DNA of 12,921 nucleotides from Caldifarciminota bacterium (GCA_023132105.1 JAGLYS010000349.1:1-12921), one strand, 5' to 3'; positions 1 to 7,116 are shown, numbered from the stretch's first letter. The notes: generated from the sequence alone by a model not told the origin. A program made the numbers and translations.

Positions 1-27
1 GCCTGCCTGTGCATTACACGCAGACAG
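1..27. repeat. GC-rich imperfect hairpin at window edge
   Basis: Bases 3-6 (CCTG) pair with 24-27 (CAGG), and CTG at 8-10 pairs with CAG at 20-22. One mismatch (7/23), a G-T wobble (11/19) and a G-C pair (12/18) complete the stem around a short loop. The segment is much richer in GC than its surroundings. It has no T-run, so it does not look like an intrinsic terminator for the minus-strand operon ending at 143. It is more likely part of a dispersed palindromic repeat cut by the window edge. Confidence 0.45.
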
Positions 28-47
28 GTCGTTCCATTCCTCGCAAT
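28..47 (-). repeat. Dispersed repeat fragment, inverted relative to right-end copy
   Basis: Read on the minus strand, this stretch is ATTGCGAGGAATGGAACGAC. Its first 16 bases match the last 16 bases of the window (12906-12921, plus strand) at 14 positions. The motif resembles a short interspersed repeat (ATTGCGAGGAGYGAA core) that I recall from many bacterial intergenic regions. The wider family assignment is from memory. Confidence 0.6.
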
Positions 48-67
48 TAAAATTTCCTGAATTGCAA

Positions 68-88
68 TTTACGGTTTACGATTTACGA
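68..88. repeat. Three tandem heptamers TTTACGR
   Basis: TTTACGG at 68-74 is followed by TTTACGA at 75-81 and 82-88. A 6-bp inverted repeat lies just upstream (GCAATT at 43-48, AATTGC at 60-65). Such short tandem words suggest degenerate intergenic repeat DNA rather than a regulatory array. No spacer structure of CRISPR type is present. Confidence 0.5.
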
Positions 89-142
89 ACTTGACTCTTT
101 ATCGACACTTACAACTGGATAGAATGTCTATACCTATCTATC

Positions 143-1564
143 TTAATATAAATTCGGGATCTTAAATGTGTATCCGGCAAAGATATGAAATTCGGGTGAG
201 TTTTGTGAAAAAGAGGATGAAATACCGATATGATAATTATTTATACCGGTAATCAACTCTTCGAATATTTGATAATCGGTAAAATCGTTACATACAAGTC
301 CTATATTTGTTTTAAACATAAATAAGGAGAAATCGATCCTAAATCCTGATTTTATACAGAATAGATTCTTTCCCGTAATATAATTCATTCCCATAAATGG
401 ATTCTCAAGAAGTGTCGTAGAAGAAGTATTGATATATTTCGAAGAAATATTGTATGTTAAATCATCTGTCGGATTCCAGTCAAATGTAAAATCCAAATTA
501 AAGTAATACTGATTATGATTATATAAAATATAGCTATTCAAATATATCATTTCATTCATGATCTTTATATCTGCAAGACCAAATAATTCGTCCAATATAA
601 AGTCATATTCACTACCTAAACCAAATGTAATTTGCTTATAGCCATAAGATACATTAAAACCATAGAAGGAATTATAGTGGTTGAATCTACTTAAAAAGCC
701 GAATTTAATCATTGAATCGAATGGGATATAATCACACTGAAAATTAAAGATCCATTTATCAATATTAAAATTATTTTTTATATATATATTATGATAATTG
801 TAATAGAATATATTATCAAATCTGTTCGTAATCGAAAATAATTTGGATTTTTCATTATACAGGATATTTCTAAAAGATATGTCCGTATCCGTATTTATTT
901 CCATAGGGAATCTGTCAATTAGTTCAAATACTAATACATATATATTTTCCTTTTTGACAATATGATATTTTGCAAAGTAAAAAAATCCGGAGTGTGTCAA
1001 TTTTGAGACTGAACTGTTAATATTATAATTATCTATTATATCTCCCTGTTTGATATTTAATAATTTTATTATATATATATCTTTTTCCCTTGTACCTTCG
1101 AATTCGATTGTATCGATTTTACCTTCGTAAAGATGTAGTGTCAACATAGAATCCTTGATCTGGATATCATCAAATATTACTTCAGGATAGCCATTATAAT
1201 TATAGTAATTAACAATACTTAGCAGTGTATCTTTTAAAATATTTTTATTTAATATTTTGCCTTGAAAGCAATCAAATTTGTTTATTATAAAGGGATAAAT
1301 TTCAGGTATATTTACATTGACCTTTTTTATTACAGGGAATTCGTTTACATAAATATATGTAGTCTCATTAATTATTTTATGCTTAACATCTGAAAAATAT
1401 CCTGATGCAATTAGAGAAGAATCAATATTTGAGCTATCCAGAATTGAAAATATAAAATCATTGCTTAAATGAGTATTGTTTTTGATTACAAGTGTTTCGG
1501 AATTTAGTAATAACGGGAAAAGGATAAGGGTGGCGAGTGCCACCCTTAATGTTTTAGAAAGCAT
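143..1564 (-). CDS. BamA/TamA-like Omp85-family outer-membrane protein
   Basis: A 473-residue protein with a signal peptide (residues about 1-22: basic start, hydrophobic run to L20). POTRA-like repeats follow at about 23-75, 78-149 and 150-217. Each has the alternating pattern with a motif such as SGYFSDV (54-60), NGYPEVIFDD (124-133) or SGFFYFAKY (192-200). Residues about 220-473 are rich in aromatic, alternating strands typical of a beta-barrel, and the chain ends in an aromatic residue (Y473). Omp85 proteins insert or translocate proteins at the outer membrane. The length is well below BamA (about 800) and closer to TamA, so this may be an accessory paralogue rather than the main BamA. 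The start ATG overlaps the end of the upstream small membrane-protein gene by 11 bases, implying translational coupling. Domain calls rest on pattern, not on a profile search. Confidence 0.72.
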   Translation of the reverse strand: MLSKTLRVALATLILFPLLLNSETLVIKNNTHLSNDFIFSILDSSNIDSSLIASGYFSDVKHKIINETTYIYVNEFPVIKKVNVNIPEIYPFIINKFDCFQGKILNKNILKDTLLSIVNYYNYNGYPEVIFDDIQIKDSMLTLHLYEGKIDTIEFEGTREKDIYIIKLLNIKQGDIIDNYNINSSVSKLTHSGFFYFAKYHIVKKENIYVLVFELIDRFPMEINTDTDISFRNILYNEKSKLFSITNRFDNIFYYNYHNIYIKNNFNIDKWIFNFQCDYIPFDSMIKFGFLSRFNHYNSFYGFNVSYGYKQITFGLGSEYDFILDELFGLADIKIMNEMIYLNSYILYNHNQYYFNLDFTFDWNPTDDLTYNISSKYINTSSTTLLENPFMGMNYITGKNLFCIKSGFRIDFSLFMFKTNIGLVCNDFTDYQIFEELITGINNYHIGISSSFSQNSPEFHIFAGYTFKIPNLY

Positions 1565-1952
1565 AAGCTTTATTATTCAATCTAAGATCTGCAAGTTTTG
1601 TTCTATCTAATCGCATAACGGTTCCGTCTCGTATCTTTATAGCTTTCTGATAACCCTGCCACATAAAATATAGACCAAGTAACCATGGTATCCAAGAAAT
1701 AAAGAAAAGGAATGGAACAAAAAATCCTATTATAATTAAAGCGATGCATAGTCCTACTACAATTAGAAAGTTCATAATGGCTTGTTGTATATCACCATTA
1801 TAGAATTGGGCTCCACCTGGAATAATTAATCCGAATATTAATGCAAACATTGGTTCATGGTCAGGTTTCGGTTTACTTGCATTAAGATTTGGAATAAAAG
1901 AGAATTGAAAAACAATGAGTAAAAACAGTACTGCAAAGATCACTCTTTTCAT
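1554..1952 (-). CDS. Small membrane protein with TM2-like segment
   Basis: A 132-residue protein. Residues 1-25 form a signal peptide or first membrane segment. The motif GLIIPGGAQFYNGD (41-54) resembles the proline/glycine turn of TM2-type or DUF5683-like small membrane proteins. Two further hydrophobic stretches follow (about 59-77 and 78-99), then a basic soluble tail. A strong Shine-Dalgarno (AGGAGG on the minus strand, 1964-1959) sits six bases before the ATG and overlaps the TAG stop of the upstream LolA-like gene. Its end overlaps the start of the BamA-like gene. It probably acts in the envelope with its neighbours, but no specific function can be assigned. Confidence 0.7.
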   Translation of the reverse strand: MKRVIFAVLFLLIVFQFSFIPNLNASKPKPDHEPMFALIFGLIIPGGAQFYNGDIQQAIMNFLIVVGLCIALIIIGFFVPFLFFISWIPWLLGLYFMWQGYQKAIKIRDGTVMRLDRTKLADLRLNNKAYAF

Positions 1953-1962
1953 CTGTTACCTC

Positions 1963-2724
1963 CTAAAAAAGTTTAAAGGTTGTTATACCCTTAGGGTATT
2001 TTAAAATAAAATTATCATCTGAAATATTTTGATTAATGAATGTGTTTTTATATATAATATCTGTTTTTATATCTCCTATCGAACTGAAGATATTTGATGT
2101 TATATGAGTAGAAAGCCATATATTATTGAAATTCTTGAATCTTCTAAAATGCTGTTCTATAATTTCATTACCTGCAAGATCGTAATACTCTGCATCGGTT
2201 ATAACAGAGCGTTTGGGATCTATATATATAATAATACCTGAAAATTTCGATGTTCTTTTTACTTTTGGGGTTGCTACAACTTTAATTCTCGATGAAAACA
2301 GTTTCTTCTCAATTGTCTTTTCAATTTTATAATTGTCGCTATTCAGAAATTCTTTGGAAATATTATTTTCCATCTGTAATGCTTTGATATCGGGTTTTTG
2401 TGTTTTTAAACCAATATAAATCTTACTATCATCAGGAAAGTACCATAGTATACTGTCTTTGGTAATTAGTATTTGCTGTTTATAGGGTTTGTTAAAATTT
2501 ATTTTGGTAAATTCTCCGTTTGAAAAATAATTACCGGAGTATTTTTCCTGTCCTTTGGGTCCCGAATACTTATCGATAATATCAGATTGTATTGTTTTGA
2601 TATTCTTATAATTATTAACTGTTTCTGTTAAAATAGAATCTATATTTATACAAAAGGAACTAATATTTATTAAAATTAAGAAGATGAGAAATAGAAATAT
2701 TGTTTTGAAACTACTTGTTGCCAT
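1963..2724 (-). CDS. LolA-like outer-membrane lipoprotein carrier family protein
   Basis: With the start at 2724 the protein has 253 residues and begins MATSSFKTIF, a good signal peptide with a hydrophobic core ending in SSFC. The mature part follows the LolA/COG2834 pattern. An early YKNIKTIQSDI helix-strand is followed by paired strands (GNYFSNGEFTKINFNKP), a W-Y-F-P-D-D segment typical of dG-x-x-W-x-Y lines, and a late NEIIEQHFRRFK/NIWLST stretch. LolA-like proteins bind lipid chains in the periplasm and carry lipoproteins to the outer membrane. The open frame extends to a TTG at 2775, but those extra 17 codons overlap a good promoter, so the shorter start is preferred. ATGs at 2748 and 2739 are alternatives. 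None of the starts has a clear Shine-Dalgarno. First gene of the envelope operon. Confidence 0.7.
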   Translation of the reverse strand: MATSSFKTIFLFLIFLILINISSFCINIDSILTETVNNYKNIKTIQSDIIDKYSGPKGQEKYSGNYFSNGEFTKINFNKPYKQQILITKDSILWYFPDDSKIYIGLKTQKPDIKALQMENNISKEFLNSDNYKIEKTIEKKLFSSRIKVVATPKVKRTSKFSGIIIYIDPKRSVITDAEYYDLAGNEIIEQHFRRFKNFNNIWLSTHITSNIFSSIGDIKTDIIYKNTFINQNISDDNFILKYPKGITTFKLF

Positions 2725-2730
2725 TTTAAG

Positions 2731-2759
2731 ATAATACATTAAAACCATATTGTAGTCAA
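2731..2759 (-). promoter_or_regulatory. Sigma70-type promoter for the envelope operon
   Basis: On the minus strand TTGACT (2759-2754) is followed by a 17-base spacer and TATTAT (2736-2731). The predicted transcription start falls at or within a base or two of the ATG at 2724, only six bases after the -10. This would give a leaderless mRNA. The match is good, but the DNA is AT-rich, so chance cannot be excluded. Confidence 0.55.
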
Positions 2760-2769
2760 GATAAAATTC

Positions 2770-2791
2770 TTGCAATGGTAGATATGAATAG
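2770..2791 (-). promoter_or_regulatory. 22-base box upstream of -35, shared with the ferredoxin promoter
   Basis: On the plus strand this reads TTGCAATGGTAGATA, then ATAG after three bases. It matches 12849-12870 at 18 of 22 positions. Both copies lie 10-12 bases upstream of the -35 of a minus-strand promoter, so this could be an activator site or an upstream element. It could also be a fragment of a dispersed repeat. Confidence 0.35.
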
Positions 2792-2847
2792 GTAACAGTT
2801 ATAAGTTATGAGAAACCGTTAATTATAAATTACAAATTCGTGAAACT

Positions 2848-2874
2848 TTAGGGACAGATTATTATCTGACCTAA
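2848..2874. other. Imperfect hairpin in divergent intergenic region
   Basis: TTAGG (2848-2852) and CAGAT (2855-2859) pair with ATCTG (2864-2868) and CCTAA (2870-2874). A small asymmetric internal loop separates the two helices and TATT forms the apical loop. It has no T-run on either side. It lies between the divergent lolA-like and mogA-like genes and could be an operator or repeat remnant. The rest of this intergenic stretch holds short degenerate repeats such as GTTATAAGTTATGAG. Confidence 0.3.
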
Positions 2875-2917
2875 GTTAGTTGTTCCATAATTAACAATAA
2901 AATAAAAATTTTTCCAG

Positions 2918-2946
2918 TTGAAATAGTTCATAATTTATAGTAGTAA
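2918..2946 (+). promoter_or_regulatory. Possible weak promoter of the mogA-like gene
   Basis: TTGAAA (2918-2923) is followed by a 17-base spacer and TAGTAA (2941-2946), a poor -10. ATG 2953 lies six bases beyond the -10, the same geometry as the divergent lolA-like gene. The gene lacks a Shine-Dalgarno, which supports a leaderless transcript. Confidence 0.25.
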
Positions 2947-2952
2947 TATGAC

Positions 2953-3459
2953 ATGGAAAAGCAGTTCACTTATTCTATTATCACTTTAAGCGATAAAGCT
3001 TCAAAGGGATTGAGAGAAGACAAAAATAAATCCATAATAGAAAATATAATGAGTAAGAACGGGTATATGCTTGAAAAGTATATATTAATTCCTGATGATA
3101 AAGATATACTTAAAAAATCCATATTATCTCTATATAAACATTCGGATATCATATTGACAAATGGAGGTACGGGTGTATCTCCAAGAGATATAACCCCTGA
3201 TGTAACAGTAGAGTTGATAGATAGGCGTTTATATGGTTTTGAGACACTTATAATGCTTGAATCGTTAAAAATAACTCGATATGCAGCTATTTCAAGAGCA
3301 ATATGTGGTATAAAGGAAAATACAATAATAATTAATCTTCCGGGATCACCCGAAGCAGTATCGGAACAACTTGGAATTATAGTGTCAATTTTAAAGCATA
3401 CATTAGAAAAGATAAATGGGGATGAAAAAGATTGTGCTGATATTAAAAATAAGGATTGA
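2953..3459 (+). CDS. MogA/MoaB-family molybdopterin-binding protein
   Basis: A 168-residue protein covering the full MogA/MoaB domain. Visible motifs are TLSDKASKG (11-19), TNGGTGVSPRDITPD (69-83), SRAICGI (114-120) and LPGSP (129-133). MogA adenylylates molybdopterin before metal insertion in molybdenum-cofactor synthesis, whereas MoaB-type paralogues are often of unclear role. Length and the TNGGTG/DITPD lines fit an active enzyme. No other cofactor-synthesis gene lies in the window, so the pathway cannot be confirmed here. An in-frame TAA at 2944 and no usable upstream start codon fix the ATG at 2953. No Shine-Dalgarno precedes it. Its TGA stop lies inside the -35 of the gcvPB promoter. 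The lysine/aspartate-rich tail after residue 154 is probably disordered. Confidence 0.82.
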   Translation: MEKQFTYSIITLSDKASKGLREDKNKSIIENIMSKNGYMLEKYILIPDDKDILKKSILSLYKHSDIILTNGGTGVSPRDITPDVTVELIDRRLYGFETLIMLESLKITRYAAISRAICGIKENTIIINLPGSPEAVSEQLGIIVSILKHTLEKINGDEKDCADIKNKD

Positions 3460-3484
3460 AATATATTGAAATATTTATTATAAT
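3456..3484 (+). promoter_or_regulatory. Sigma70-type promoter for the gcvPB operon
   Basis: TTGAAA (3456-3461) is followed by a 17-base spacer and a perfect TATAAT (3479-3484). The predicted start is near 3491, giving a leader of about 24 bases to ATG 3515. The Shine-Dalgarno is TTAGGAG (3498-3504). The -35 overlaps the mogA-like stop codon. The leader is too short for a glycine riboswitch. Confidence 0.65.
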
Positions 3485-3514
3485 GAAAATCTAATGATTA
3501 GGAGAAAATAGGAT

Positions 3515-4963
3515 ATGGAAAGTCATTTAATATTTAAACAATCTAGAGAGGGACGCAGAGGGATTACTATTCCTACTAATAAATATTATAAAAAAAATAT
3601 CAATGAAATTATACCGAATAAATTTTTAAGAAAATCAGATTCCAATCTTCCTGAAGTCGGGGAGCAGGATGCGGTGAGACACTTTATAAATTTATCAACT
3701 TTAAATTATCATATTGATAAGAATATATACCCTCTTGGATCTTGCACAATGAAGTATAATCCGAAAATCAATGAAGTCGTTGCCAATTTCAGTGGTTTTA
3801 CGGAGCTTCATCCTCTGCAATCCGAAGAAACAACACAGGGAGCACTGCAAATTATATACGAATTAGGTGAGATGTTAAGAAGTATAACAGGTTTTGATGA
3901 TATAACAATGCAACCCGTAGCAGGAGCACATGGAGAATATGCGGGTCTTTTATTGATAAGGGCTTATCATAAATTACATGGCAATGCAAGAAAATATATT
4001 ATAATTCCGGATTCCGCTCACGGTACGAATCCAGCAACATGTATAATGGCAGGTTATCAAACGATAGAAATAAAATCAGATGAAAATGGCATTGTGAATA
4101 TTGACAAACTAAAAGAGATAATCGATGAAGATGTTGCAGGAATGATGATTACCAACCCTAATACCCTCGGTTTATTTGAAAGTAATATTAAGGAGATTGC
4201 AGATTTACTACATTCGAAAGGTGCATTGCTTTATATGGATGGAGCAAATCTCAATGCACTACTTGGTATTGTAAAACCCGGTATTGCAGGAGTAGATATC
4301 CTTCATTTCAATCTACATAAAACATTTGCGACACCACATGGGGGAGGTGGTCCCGGGGGAGGAGCAATTGCAGTTAATTCTCTGTTGAGTGATTTTTTAC
4401 CGATACCTTATATATCAAAGATCGGAGACCGATACCAAATGAGATATGATAAAAAGAATAGCATTGGAAATATACATTCTTTTTATGGTAATTTTTTGGT
4501 TATGGTTAAAGCATACACATATTTAAAAATGATAGGTGAAGAAAATTTGGAGAAGATAAGCAGGAATGCTATAATAAATGCTAATTATATTAAAGAACGA
4601 TTGAAAAAATATTATCATCTTAAGTATGATAAAAATTGTATGCATGAGGTAATTTTAGATGGAACATTACAGAAGAATAGATATGGTGTTAGAACACTTG
4701 ACATTGCAAAACGATTACTTGATTATGGTTTTCATGCACCTACAATATATTTTCCATTAATAGTTAGTGAGGCTCTTATGATTGAACCTACTGAGACAGA
4801 AGATAAAGATACAATTGATAAATTTTGTGATATAATGATTATGATTGCAAAAGAGGCAGAGGAGAATCCGGAACTCCTAAAATCAGCACCACATAACACA
4901 CCGGTCAGAAGGTTAAATGATGCTCTTGCAGTGAAGAAGTTAAATATAAGTTTTGAGGAGTGA
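3515..4963 (+). CDS. gcvPB: Glycine dehydrogenase (decarboxylating) subunit 2
   Basis: A 482-residue PLP enzyme matching the C-terminal half of P-protein as found in two-subunit systems. It decarboxylates glycine and passes the aminomethyl group to the lipoyl arm of GcvH in the glycine cleavage system, working as a complex with GcvPA. Visible motifs are YPLGSCTMKYNP (72-83), DSAHGTNPA (166-174), MDGANLNA (241-248) and HFNLHKTFATPHGGGGPG (264-281), in which K269 is the expected PLP lysine. Length is typical for the subunit. GcvPA, GcvH and GcvT are not in the window. It is the first gene of a four-gene operon: the next gene starts one base after its stop, and the ribosome-binding site of that gene lies inside its last codons. 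Confidence 0.93.
   Translation: MESHLIFKQSREGRRGITIPTNKYYKKNINEIIPNKFLRKSDSNLPEVGEQDAVRHFINLSTLNYHIDKNIYPLGSCTMKYNPKINEVVANFSGFTELHPLQSEETTQGALQIIYELGEMLRSITGFDDITMQPVAGAHGEYAGLLLIRAYHKLHGNARKYIIIPDSAHGTNPATCIMAGYQTIEIKSDENGIVNIDKLKEIIDEDVAGMMITNPNTLGLFESNIKEIADLLHSKGALLYMDGANLNALLGIVKPGIAGVDILHFNLHKTFATPHGGGGPGGGAIAVNSLLSDFLPIPYISKIGDRYQMRYDKKNSIGNIHSFYGNFLVMVKAYTYLKMIGEENLEKISRNAIINANYIKERLKKYYHLKYDKNCMHEVILDGTLQKNRYGVRTLDIAKRLLDYGFHAPTIYFPLIVSEALMIEPTETEDKDTIDKFCDIMIMIAKEAEENPELLKSAPHNTPVRRLNDALAVKKLNISFEE
4955..4960 (+). promoter_or_regulatory. Shine-Dalgarno fixing the start of the 110-residue gene
   Basis: GAGGAG lies inside the last gcvPB codons, four bases before ATG 4965. It favours that start over the in-frame TTG at 4953, which has no such site. 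Confidence 0.7.
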
Positions 4964-4964
4964 T

Positions 4965-5297
4965 ATGGGTAACATATTCAAAAATCTTTTCGGTGAAGAA
5001 ATAAAGAGTAATGTCATTGATATTGACGATATATCAGAAGAGAGAAAAGAGGAGATAATAAAAAAAATCGCTACGGAAATTGTTCAGAGACGATTGACAG
5101 CACCGGCTCTTATGTTCGGTGAATCTATTAAACCTATTAATAGAATAATAGGACAAGTATCGATATTCTTCGAACCTATAATTCAAACGGTTTTACCAAT
5201 GTCTATGTATAGGGAAGCAACGATTCTGTTTAGCGATAGAGATTATTTTGAGAAACTTCTAATTAAAATAGAAGAATTAAGTCAGAAAACGCCATAG
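4965..5297 (+). CDS. Conserved small protein of unknown function
   Basis: A 110-residue soluble protein beginning MGNIFKNLFG. A charged helical region (about 22-40) precedes the distinctive line RRLTAPALMFGESIKPINRI (42-61). This is followed by QVSIFFEPIIQTVLP, a tyrosine/arginine segment and a C-terminal acidic helix ending ELSQKTP. From memory, similar LTAPA-x-x-F-E-S-x-KP proteins occur in several candidate phyla, but I know no assigned function. No transmembrane span or metal-binding cluster is visible, although the central segment is hydrophobic and could sit at a membrane surface. It starts one base after gcvPB, and its TAG stop overlaps the AGGAGG of the next gene, so the genes are translationally coupled. 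It is probably a partner of the GlmL-type ATPase. Confidence 0.75.
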   Translation: MGNIFKNLFGEEIKSNVIDIDDISEERKEEIIKKIATEIVQRRLTAPALMFGESIKPINRIIGQVSIFFEPIIQTVLPMSMYREATILFSDRDYFEKLLIKIEELSQKTP

Positions 5298-5305
5298 GAG
5301 GTACA

Positions 5306-7102
5306 ATGAGTAATTATGAGGATATTAAAGCGATTATTGCAACTGATTGCGGAAGTACAACAACAAAAGCTATACTAATAGAGAAGAAAGGAGAGTGGTA
5401 TAGGTTGATTGTCAGAGGAGAAGCTCCAACGACAGTAGAAGCTCCCTTCGAGGATGTTACAAGAGGAGTTCTTAATGCAATTACAGAGGTTGAAGAGCTA
5501 TCTGATAAAAAGATACTTGAAGGGGAGAAATTCGTAAAACCATATAAAGATAAGAATAACGGTGTGGATATTTTCATTTCTACATCAAGTGCAGGTGGTG
5601 GTTTACAGATGATGGTTGCAGGTGTTGTTAAAAGTATGACAACAGAAAGTGCAGCAAGGGCAGCTCTTGGGGCAGGTGCAATAGTGATGGATTCGATTGC
5701 ATCGAATGACGGTCGTCATATGCATGAAAAGATTGAACGAATAAGAACTTTGAGACCGGATATGATTTTACTTTCAGGAGGTATCGATGGGGGAACCATA
5801 TCACATGTTGCAGAACTCGCCGAGGTTATATCTGCTGCAGACCCAAAACCAAGATTCGGTTCAACATTTAAACTACCAATAATATTTGCGGGGAATAATC
5901 AGGCAAGGGATATAGTAAAAGAAAATTTAAGTAATAAGACTGATCTTTTTATAGTAGATAATTTAAGACCAATACTTGAAAGAGAAAATCTTAAACCTGC
6001 CAGAGATAAAATTCATGATCTTTTTATGGAACATGTTATGGCTCAAGCCCCCGGTTATAAGAAATTAATGGGATGGACAGATGTTCCTATTATGCCAACC
6101 CCGGGTGCGGTAGGATTATTAATAGAGAAGATCGCACACAAAGAGGATATTGAAGTGCTTGGTGTTGATATCGGGGGGGCGACAACCGATATATTTTCCG
6201 TATTTCAAGGTTTATTCAATAGAACGGTAAGCGCAAACTTAGGTATGAGTTATAGTATTTCCAATGTAATGGCAAGTAGTGGGATAAACAATATAATGAG
6301 ATGGATGTCATTTAAAATGGATGAAAAGGATGTAAGAAACAGAATCAAAAATAAGATGATTCGTCCAACTACAATACCTCAAACAATAGAGGATCTTCAA
6401 TTGGAACAGGCAATTGCAAGAGAAGCATTAAGATTAGCTCTTGAGCAACATAAGGATATGGCTGTTAGCCTTAAGGGAGTTCAGCAGGAAAGAACTATTT
6501 CTGATACATTTAGTCAGTCACAATCAGGTTCTACACTCGTTAATATGAAAACACTGAGTATGATTGTAGGTTCCGGTGGAGCATTATCACATGCCCCGAG
6601 AAGGGTTCAAGCAGCATTAATGTTGATTGATGCTTTCTTGCCCGAAGGAGTAACAATGCTTACCGTAGACAGCATATTTATGATGCCTCAGCTTGGTGTT
6701 CTCTCCAAAGTACATGAAAAAGCAGCAGCTGATGTATTCGATAAAGATTGTCTTATTAGACTGGGGACATGTATTGCTCCTATTGGCAATGCTAAAAAGA
6801 TGGGCATGCCCTGTGTTAGTATAAGTTATAATGATATTAAAAGAGATATAAGATTCGGAGAGATGGCATTATTACCTCTTAAAGAAAGGGAAAAGGCAGA
6901 AGTAATCATTAATCCTGCAAAAGGGTTCGATGTTGGTGAAGGATCCGGTAAAGAGGTTGTAAAAATTATCGAAGGTGGTGTAGTAGGACTTGTTATTGAT
7001 GCTCGTGGTAGAAGACCTTTTATATTGCCTGAAGATGATAAATTAAGAATAGATAAATTAGCTGAATGGAATACAGAACTTAATGTATATCCCAAAATTT
7101 AA
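5306..7102 (+). CDS. GlmL/MutL-family ASKHA ATPase (glutamate-mutase-associated type)
   Basis: A 598-residue protein with an actin/Hsp70-like nucleotide-binding fold. Phosphate-1 motif DCGSTTTK is at 14-21, LSGGIDGG at 156-163, phosphate-2 motif DIGGATTD at 288-295 and adenosine-type motif VGSGGALSHAP at 421-431. In clostridia this family (PF13941, GlmL, also called MutL) is encoded between the two subunits of B12-dependent glutamate mutase, and is thought to assist or reactivate the mutase. It is unrelated to mismatch-repair MutL. No mutase, B12-binding domain (DxHxxG) or aminomutase gene lies in this window, so its client here is unknown. A strong AGGAGG (5296-5301) lies four bases before the ATG. 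It sits between two conserved uncharacterised genes in one operon with gcvPB. Confidence 0.87.
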   Translation: MSNYEDIKAIIATDCGSTTTKAILIEKKGEWYRLIVRGEAPTTVEAPFEDVTRGVLNAITEVEELSDKKILEGEKFVKPYKDKNNGVDIFISTSSAGGGLQMMVAGVVKSMTTESAARAALGAGAIVMDSIASNDGRHMHEKIERIRTLRPDMILLSGGIDGGTISHVAELAEVISAADPKPRFGSTFKLPIIFAGNNQARDIVKENLSNKTDLFIVDNLRPILERENLKPARDKIHDLFMEHVMAQAPGYKKLMGWTDVPIMPTPGAVGLLIEKIAHKEDIEVLGVDIGGATTDIFSVFQGLFNRTVSANLGMSYSISNVMASSGINNIMRWMSFKMDEKDVRNRIKNKMIRPTTIPQTIEDLQLEQAIAREALRLALEQHKDMAVSLKGVQQERTISDTFSQSQSGSTLVNMKTLSMIVGSGGALSHAPRRVQAALMLIDAFLPEGVTMLTVDSIFMMPQLGVLSKVHEKAAADVFDKDCLIRLGTCIAPIGNAKKMGMPCVSISYNDIKRDIRFGEMALLPLKEREKAEVIINPAKGFDVGEGSGKEVVKIIEGGVVGLVIDARGRRPFILPEDDKLRIDKLAEWNTELNVYPKI

Positions 7103-7103
7103 T

Positions 7104-7110
7104 AAGGAGG
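7104..7110 (+). promoter_or_regulatory. Shine-Dalgarno supporting a TTG start
   Basis: AAGGAGG lies six bases before TTG 7117 and 14 bases or fewer after the preceding gene. No ATG occurs nearby in frame, so the TTG start is well supported. Confidence 0.75.
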
Positions 7111-7116
7111 TATAAA

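Noticed and set aside
68..88. Heptamer repeats as a CRISPR array
   Set aside because: The units are seven bases, directly tandem and without spacers, and no cas gene is present.
118..142. Terminator for the minus-strand envelope operon (GATAGA at 118-123, TCTATC at 137-142)
   Set aside because: The stem is only six A/T-rich base pairs with a long loop and no clear T-run in the minus-strand direction. No convincing terminator was found for this operon.
2970..3152. 60-codon minus-strand frame opposite the mogA-like gene
   Set aside because: It is a mirror frame of conserved MogA/MoaB coding sequence, and no Shine-Dalgarno precedes it.
3485..3514. Glycine riboswitch ahead of gcvPB
   Set aside because: The predicted leader is only about 24 bases, far too short for a glycine aptamer, and no aptamer-like sequence is seen.
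4953..4964. TTG start for the 110-residue gene inside gcvPB
   Set aside because: ATG 4965 has a well-placed GAGGAG at 4955-4960, whereas the TTG has none.
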